Below the pieces are notes generated by a model, which saw nothing but the letters and a program-made list of their open reading frames with translations, did no database searches and was not told where the DNA came from. The translations under genes and the position numbers were made by a program. 64,000 nt of DNA. Source: Paludibaculum fermentans_A. GTDB taxonomy: Bacteria > Acidobacteriota > Terriglobia > Bryobacterales > Bryobacteraceae. The DNA is taken from assembly GCF_051172195.1 (NCBI RefSeq), contig NZ_JBPJAQ010000005.1, positions 186,001 through 250,000 on the forward strand, in the 5' to 3' direction. Shown here piece after piece: positions 59,896-64,000 of this stretch (its first letter is position 1; the number at the start of each line of letters is the position of its first letter).

Positions 59896-60967
59896 TGTCT
59901 GTCTGAGGCGCCTCTTCGTCGCCTGCGGGCTTTTCACCCTCGGGAGGCTCTGGTTCGACCGGAGACGCCTCCATCTCTTCCGGCTGTTCGGGCAGCCGCG
60001 GCTGCTCGGGGTTGCCGATTTCCTCGTCGGCCAACGACTGGCGGCGGATATCCTCGAATTCCTTCAGGCTCGGTAACTCGTTCAAATCCTTGAGTCCGAA
60101 CTGGGTGAGGAACTCCTTCGTGGTCTTGTAGAGGATGGGTTTGCCGATGACGTTCTTACGGCCGGCCGTGGTGATGATCTTGCGGTCGAGCAGCGTCTTG
60201 ATGACGCCGCCGCCCTGCACGCCGCGGATCTCCAGGATCTCGGGCATCGTGATGGGTTGTTTGTAAGCGATGACGGCCAGGGTTTCCAGGGCAGCCTGCG
60301 ACAGCTTCAACGGCTGCTTCAGGTTCTTCACGAAGCTGCGAAGAACTTCGTGGTGCTCCGGTTTGGTGGCCATCTGGTAGCCGCCGGCCACTTCGCGAAT
60401 GAAGATGCCGCGTTCGGCGCGGGCTGTCTCTTCGGCCAGAAGCCTCAGCACCGGCTCGACTTCTTCCAGAGGACGATCGAGAGCGGCGGCAATCTGCACT
60501 GCCGGCATCGGCTCGTTCAGGACGTAAACAATCGCCTCGAGCACAGCCTTGAGTTCCGCCGCCTGGCTGTCGGAAACGGGCTGCGGCTGTTTCTGGTCGC
60601 CCAGAAGCTGTTCGGCCGAGAAGCTCTCCGGCACCGGTTGGTCGTCTTCCGACTGCGCGACCGGCTCAAATTCGTCACCAGGCTGAATCTCGGCCGGCTC
60701 CGGCTCCTGCGCCTGGGGGTCGGTGGACGCCTCGACGGGCTCCGGTTGCGCTTCCACAACCTCTTCCGGCTCAGCAGTTTCCGGCTCGACAGCCGGCGGT
60801 TCAGCAGCTTCCGGCTCAGCAACTTCCTGGTCAGCAGCCTCCGGTTCAGCAGTTTCCGGCTGGACCTCGGGCTCGGCGGCGGACTGCTGGGGCTCCGTCT
60901 CGGGTTGTTGTGCAGGCTCCTGCTGCTGTTCCGCCAACTCGGCGGAGGGGAGGTCTTTCTCTTCCAT
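59888..60967 (-). CDS. scpB: Segregation and condensation protein ScpB with long acidic N-terminus
   Basis: The 359-aa protein has a usual ScpB winged-helix pair at ~140-300 (LKAVLEAIVYVLNEPMPAVQI, LSQAALETLAVIAYKQPITM, LEIRGVQGGGVIKTLLDRK) but carries an extra ~125-residue Glu/Pro/Ala-rich N-terminus (EPEAAEPPAVEPETAEPEEV) and a similar C-terminal tail. ScpB binds ScpA and SMC to form the chromosome-condensation complex. The acidic extension is unusual and presumably disordered. It starts 5 nt after scpA and overlaps rluB. Confidence 0.9.
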   Translation of the reverse strand: MEEKDLPSAELAEQQQEPAQQPETEPQQSAAEPEVQPETAEPEAADQEVAEPEAAEPPAVEPETAEPEEVVEAQPEPVEASTDPQAQEPEPAEIQPGDEFEPVAQSEDDQPVPESFSAEQLLGDQKQPQPVSDSQAAELKAVLEAIVYVLNEPMPAVQIAAALDRPLEEVEPVLRLLAEETARAERGIFIREVAGGYQMATKPEHHEVLRSFVKNLKQPLKLSQAALETLAVIAYKQPITMPEILEIRGVQGGGVIKTLLDRKIITTAGRKNVIGKPILYKTTKEFLTQFGLKDLNELPSLKEFEDIRRQSLADEEIGNPEQPRLPEQPEEMEASPVEPEPPEGEKPAGDEEAPQTDNG

Positions 60968-60972
60968 GGGGC

Positions 60973-61761
60973 TTAACTCTTGTACTCTTCCTCGATGCGC
61001 AGGATGGACTCTTCAGTCACCTGCAACTCATCGAAGCCGGTGTCGCGCTTGACGTGAATCTCGCCAAAGCTCTCAGACTGCGTGAGCTTGATGGCCTGCT
61101 GCTTCACCATCTCCAGCACGGCCAGGAACAGACAGATCATAGCGCGGCGCGAGCGTTGCTGCTCAAAAAGCGGCACCAGCGCCATCGTCTTGCCGGAGGG
61201 CAGCGCACGCAAGCTGTTTTTGAGGAAGAGGATCATATCGGGAACCGACACTTCCTCTTTGTTTACTTCATACAGCGGCCGGTGCTTGGCCCGCTCCAGG
61301 ACCTGCTCGAAGGTCTTCACCAGGTCGAACAAGGTGACCGCCAAGCCCGGACCTTCGTCTTCATTGACGAAATTCTGGATCTGCGGATTCGACCAGATGG
61401 CCTCCTCGATCATGCGCTTTTCCTGCAGCATGGCCGCGGCTGAGCGGAACCGCTCGTACTCCAGCAGGCGGTCGACCAGTTCCTTACGCGGATCTTCCTG
61501 CGGGTCGATCTTGTCGAGTTCCGGATCCCGCGGCAACAGCATCTTCGACTTGATGTGGATCAGCGTCGCCGCCATGTAGACGAACTCGGCGCTGAGCTCC
61601 ATATCCAGGGCCACGGCCTTCTGCACGTAGTCGAGATACTGCTGTGTTATCTGTGCGATGGGGATGTCGTAGATGTTGATCTGCTGCCTGCGGATGAGGT
61701 CCAGCAGCAGGTCCAGGGGCCCGTCGTAGTGCTCCAGATGTATGTTGAGCGGGGAAGACAC
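60973..61761 (-). CDS. scpA: Segregation and condensation protein ScpA
   Basis: The 262-aa kleisin has the N-terminal EHYDGPLDLLLDLIRRQQINIYDIPI motif, the SAEFVYMAATLIHIKSKMLLP helix and a C-terminal winged helix (FLAVLEMVKQQAIKLTQSESF). ScpA bridges SMC heads. The start is GTG 61761; AAAGGAG lies immediately before it, unusually close, so the first codon could be slightly misplaced. The operon scpA-scpB-rluB-CoA-binding reads leftward. Confidence 0.93.
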   Translation of the reverse strand: MSSPLNIHLEHYDGPLDLLLDLIRRQQINIYDIPIAQITQQYLDYVQKAVALDMELSAEFVYMAATLIHIKSKMLLPRDPELDKIDPQEDPRKELVDRLLEYERFRSAAAMLQEKRMIEEAIWSNPQIQNFVNEDEGPGLAVTLFDLVKTFEQVLERAKHRPLYEVNKEEVSVPDMILFLKNSLRALPSGKTMALVPLFEQQRSRRAMICLFLAVLEMVKQQAIKLTQSESFGEIHVKRDTGFDELQVTEESILRIEEEYKS

Positions 61762-61960
61762 CTCCTTTCAGGATAGCAGGATCGCGGCTGGAGACCAGCC
61801 CATAGTACACAAGCAACTGATTCTAAAGCAATTCCTGTCAACAAGAGACGCCTTGCGGGAGTTTACTCGCCGGGCGCTGATTTATGAGTATTCCTGTTGT
61901 TCCGGGCCCCTGTAATTTAAGAAAATAGAAAGAGATCTGGTAACGTGGAGAACTGCTCGA

Positions 61961-63955
61961 ATGGAATCCGCCTGGTTTGAAAGTGTAAGCCGGCGCGCTG
62001 GCCGCAAGTCGCTTGCGACCATCTCAGCGCACCGGCCGGCGCTGGCTGAGGCGTGCACCACGACGCTGCTGCGCGCCCAAGGTGCGTTGTTGGACCTGCA
62101 GAAGCCCGAGGGGTATTGGTGCGGCGACCTGCTGGCCGATACAACGCTGGAATCCGACTATATTCTGCTGCAATTGTGGCTGCATCCCCCGGACGAAAAC
62201 GGCTGGACTCCGCCGAACCGCGAGACCATCGCCAAGGCGGCCCAATCGATCCTGGAACGGCAGTTGCCCAACGGCGGGTTCAATATCTACCCCAGCGGTC
62301 CGGCCGACGTCAGCGCCAGCGTCAAAGCTTACACAGCCCTCAAGTTAGCAGGCACACCGGCGGAGAGCGAGGCGATGGTGAACGCCCGCAACTGCATCCT
62401 CCGCCTGGGCGGCATCCAGAGCGCCAACAGCTACGTCAAAATCAACCTGAGCCTGTTCGGACTCTTCCCGCGGCAGCATGTGCCATCCATCCCGCCCGAA
62501 CTCGTCCTGCTCCCGGGCGGCGTACTGTACGAAATGTCCTCCTGGACCCGCGCTATCGTCGTACCCTTGTCGATCGTCCAGGCGCGCGGCGGCACCCGGC
62601 CCGTTCCGCCCGGCTTTGACCTCACCGAACTCGAAGCGCCCGGCAAAAGCTACAAACTGCCGCGCAAGGACAAACTGTCCCTGCTGTTTTCCGGCATCGA
62701 CCGCGGCCTGAAGATCTGGCAGGACCGCGGCAATTCCAAGGTCAAGAACGCGGCCATCCGCGCGGCCGAGAAGTGGATGCTCGACCATACGCGCTACTGC
62801 GATGGCCTGGGCGCCATCTACCCGTCGATGATGTACCTCATCATGGCGCTGAACGCGTTGGGCTACCCCTCCGATCACCCGGACCTGAAGGACGCGCTGG
62901 CCCAATTTGACGCCCTGATGACGCAGCGCGGCAGCCAGTTCTACTTCCAACCCTGCTTCTCGCCGGTGTGGGACACCGCCATCGCCACCTTCGCGCTGGG
63001 CGAAATGGGCGAGGCGCCGCCAGAGCGCATGAGCAAAGCGGCCGACTGGCTGATCGCACGCGAAGTGCGGCGCAAAGGCGACTGGTCGGTCAAGCGGCCG
63101 GACCTCGAACCTTCCGGCTGGGCCTTCGAATTCGCCAACGAGCAGTATCCGGACATCGACGATACCGCCATGGTCCTGCTCGCCCTGATGCACGCGCGCG
63201 GCACGGATCCCGAAGCACAGGAACGGTGTGCGCGGCGGGCGGTGAACTGGCTCTTCGGCATGCAGTCGCGGGACGGCGGCTGGGCGGCGTTTGATGTCGA
63301 CAACGACTGGCAATTGCTGAACCGCGTGCCGTTCGCGGATCACAACGCCATGCTCGATCCCACGTGTCCCGACATCACCGGGCGCGTCCTGGAAGCGCTC
63401 ACCCGGCGCGGCTACAGCAGCGACAATCCGGCGATTCACCGCGGCGTGGAATACCTGCTCAAAACGCAGGAGCGCAATGGCAGCTGGTATGGCCGCTGGG
63501 GTGTCGACTACATCTACGGCGCCTTCCTGGCCATCCGCGGCCTGCGGCATTCCCACGCCGAGGGCTCGGCGGACGCCATCAAGAAAGCCGCCCGCTGGCT
63601 GGCAGCCGTCCAGAACGTCGACGGCGGCTGGGGCGAAAGCTGCGCCAGCTATGTGGAGGATCACTTCGTCGCCGCGCCCAGCACTCCGTCCCAGACGGCC
63701 TGGGCTGTCATCGGACTCCTGGCATCGGGCGAAGGCCACTTCGAGCAGGTGCGCAAGGGCCTGGAATACCTGATCCAGACCCAGAAACCGGATGGGACGT
63801 GGGACGAGCAACTGGCCACGGGCACAGGCTTCCCCAACGTCTTCTATCTGCAGTACACGCTCTACCGCAACTACTTCCCAGTGCTCGCCCTCAGCCTGGC
63901 GCGCAAGGCACTGGCCGGGCAGGCCGCCGAAGCCAAGCGCCTGCTGACGATGTAG
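61961..63955 (+). CDS. shc: Squalene--hopene cyclase
   Basis: The 664-aa class II triterpene cyclase has the protonating DxDD motif as DIDD at residues 398-401 (YPDIDDTAMVLLAL), numerous QW repeats (QSRDGGWAAFD, QERNGSWYGRWGVDYIYG, QNVDGGWGE, QKPDGTWDE) and two all-alpha barrel halves. It makes hopene/hopanol from squalene. It ends just before the window edge. Along with hpnJ and hpnI 56 kb away, it shows hopanoid production. ATG 61961 has GGAG 10 nt upstream; the gene is divergent from scpA. Confidence 0.95.
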   Translation: MESAWFESVSRRAGRKSLATISAHRPALAEACTTTLLRAQGALLDLQKPEGYWCGDLLADTTLESDYILLQLWLHPPDENGWTPPNRETIAKAAQSILERQLPNGGFNIYPSGPADVSASVKAYTALKLAGTPAESEAMVNARNCILRLGGIQSANSYVKINLSLFGLFPRQHVPSIPPELVLLPGGVLYEMSSWTRAIVVPLSIVQARGGTRPVPPGFDLTELEAPGKSYKLPRKDKLSLLFSGIDRGLKIWQDRGNSKVKNAAIRAAEKWMLDHTRYCDGLGAIYPSMMYLIMALNALGYPSDHPDLKDALAQFDALMTQRGSQFYFQPCFSPVWDTAIATFALGEMGEAPPERMSKAADWLIAREVRRKGDWSVKRPDLEPSGWAFEFANEQYPDIDDTAMVLLALMHARGTDPEAQERCARRAVNWLFGMQSRDGGWAAFDVDNDWQLLNRVPFADHNAMLDPTCPDITGRVLEALTRRGYSSDNPAIHRGVEYLLKTQERNGSWYGRWGVDYIYGAFLAIRGLRHSHAEGSADAIKKAARWLAAVQNVDGGWGESCASYVEDHFVAAPSTPSQTAWAVIGLLASGEGHFEQVRKGLEYLIQTQKPDGTWDEQLATGTGFPNVFYLQYTLYRNYFPVLALSLARKALAGQAAEAKRLLTM

Positions 63956-64000
63956 CGGCCCGTCCGCCGCCCGGCACGTTCGGTTCGACAGCTCCAATCC

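Overview
The window is high-GC, gene-dense bacterial chromosome. It has lipid A genes (lpxA, lpxD), hopanoid genes (hpnJ, hpnI, shc), many secreted proteins with carboxypeptidase-regulatory, FecR, DUF1080 or DUF4159-type domains, and a winged-helix/TM regulator of a type common in Acidobacteriota. Together these suggest an acidobacterium of the Bryobacterales (Solibacter-like) group. That placement is inferred from gene content, not from a marker gene. No rRNA, tRNA, CRISPR array, prophage or complete insertion sequence was recognised.

Layout. 1-2.6 kb: an NAD-dependent epimerase (cut by the window start), a DapA-family aldolase and a DNA-binding/TM regulator. 2.7-6.1 kb: a hopanoid side-chain operon, hpnJ - two SMR-like small membrane proteins - hpnI. 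6.1-9.8 kb: lpxA and lpxD in divergent orientation, a P-loop protein, a HisKA-only protein and a CDF metal transporter. 9.9-22 kb: a large potassium locus, all on the minus strand. In transcription order it holds a c-di-AMP (ydaO-type) riboswitch, a KimA-like APC permease with a USP tail, a KdpD C-terminal kinase, KdpE, a 149-aa Kdp-associated protein, two micro-proteins (one is KdpF), KdpA, KdpB, KdpC and two detached KdpD N-terminal sensor modules. 22-33.7 kb is an accessory stretch: secreted proteins, a cholera-toxin-A-like ADP-ribosyltransferase candidate, dispersed repeats, a decayed VapBC-type toxin-antitoxin pair and a truncated gene duplicate. 33.7-39.7 kb: hisS, a gamma-carbonic anhydrase, an S9 peptidase and a phnW-phnX phosphonate pair whose PhnW lacks the PLP lysine. 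39.7-48.7 kb: a ~260-bp element bounded by inverted repeats, then a MoxR-DUF58-VWA operon with a 1415-aa triple-VWA protein, a sugar isomerase and a DUF4159 protein. 48.7-50.2 kb: a complete retron (reverse transcriptase, msr-msd RNA gene and promoter). 50.3-58.2 kb: L,D-transpeptidase, LRR protein, FecR protein with a 72-bp tandem repeat, DUF4097 protein, peroxiredoxin-like protein and rhamnose isomerase. 58.2-64 kb: a DUF669/SSB-like protein, a scpA-scpB-rluB-CoA-binding operon and squalene-hopene cyclase.

How the parts fit. Shc makes the hopene/hopanol skeleton; HpnI and HpnJ would modify bacteriohopanetetrol, and the SMR pair between them is a candidate carrier for the product. The potassium locus joins two K+ uptake routes: a riboswitch-controlled permease and Kdp, whose induction could depend on KdpDE acting at 11-bp direct repeats upstream of the structural genes. 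The strongest finds are the retron with its RNA gene, the c-di-AMP riboswitch at the head of the kdp locus, the ART-like protein and the lysine-less PhnW.
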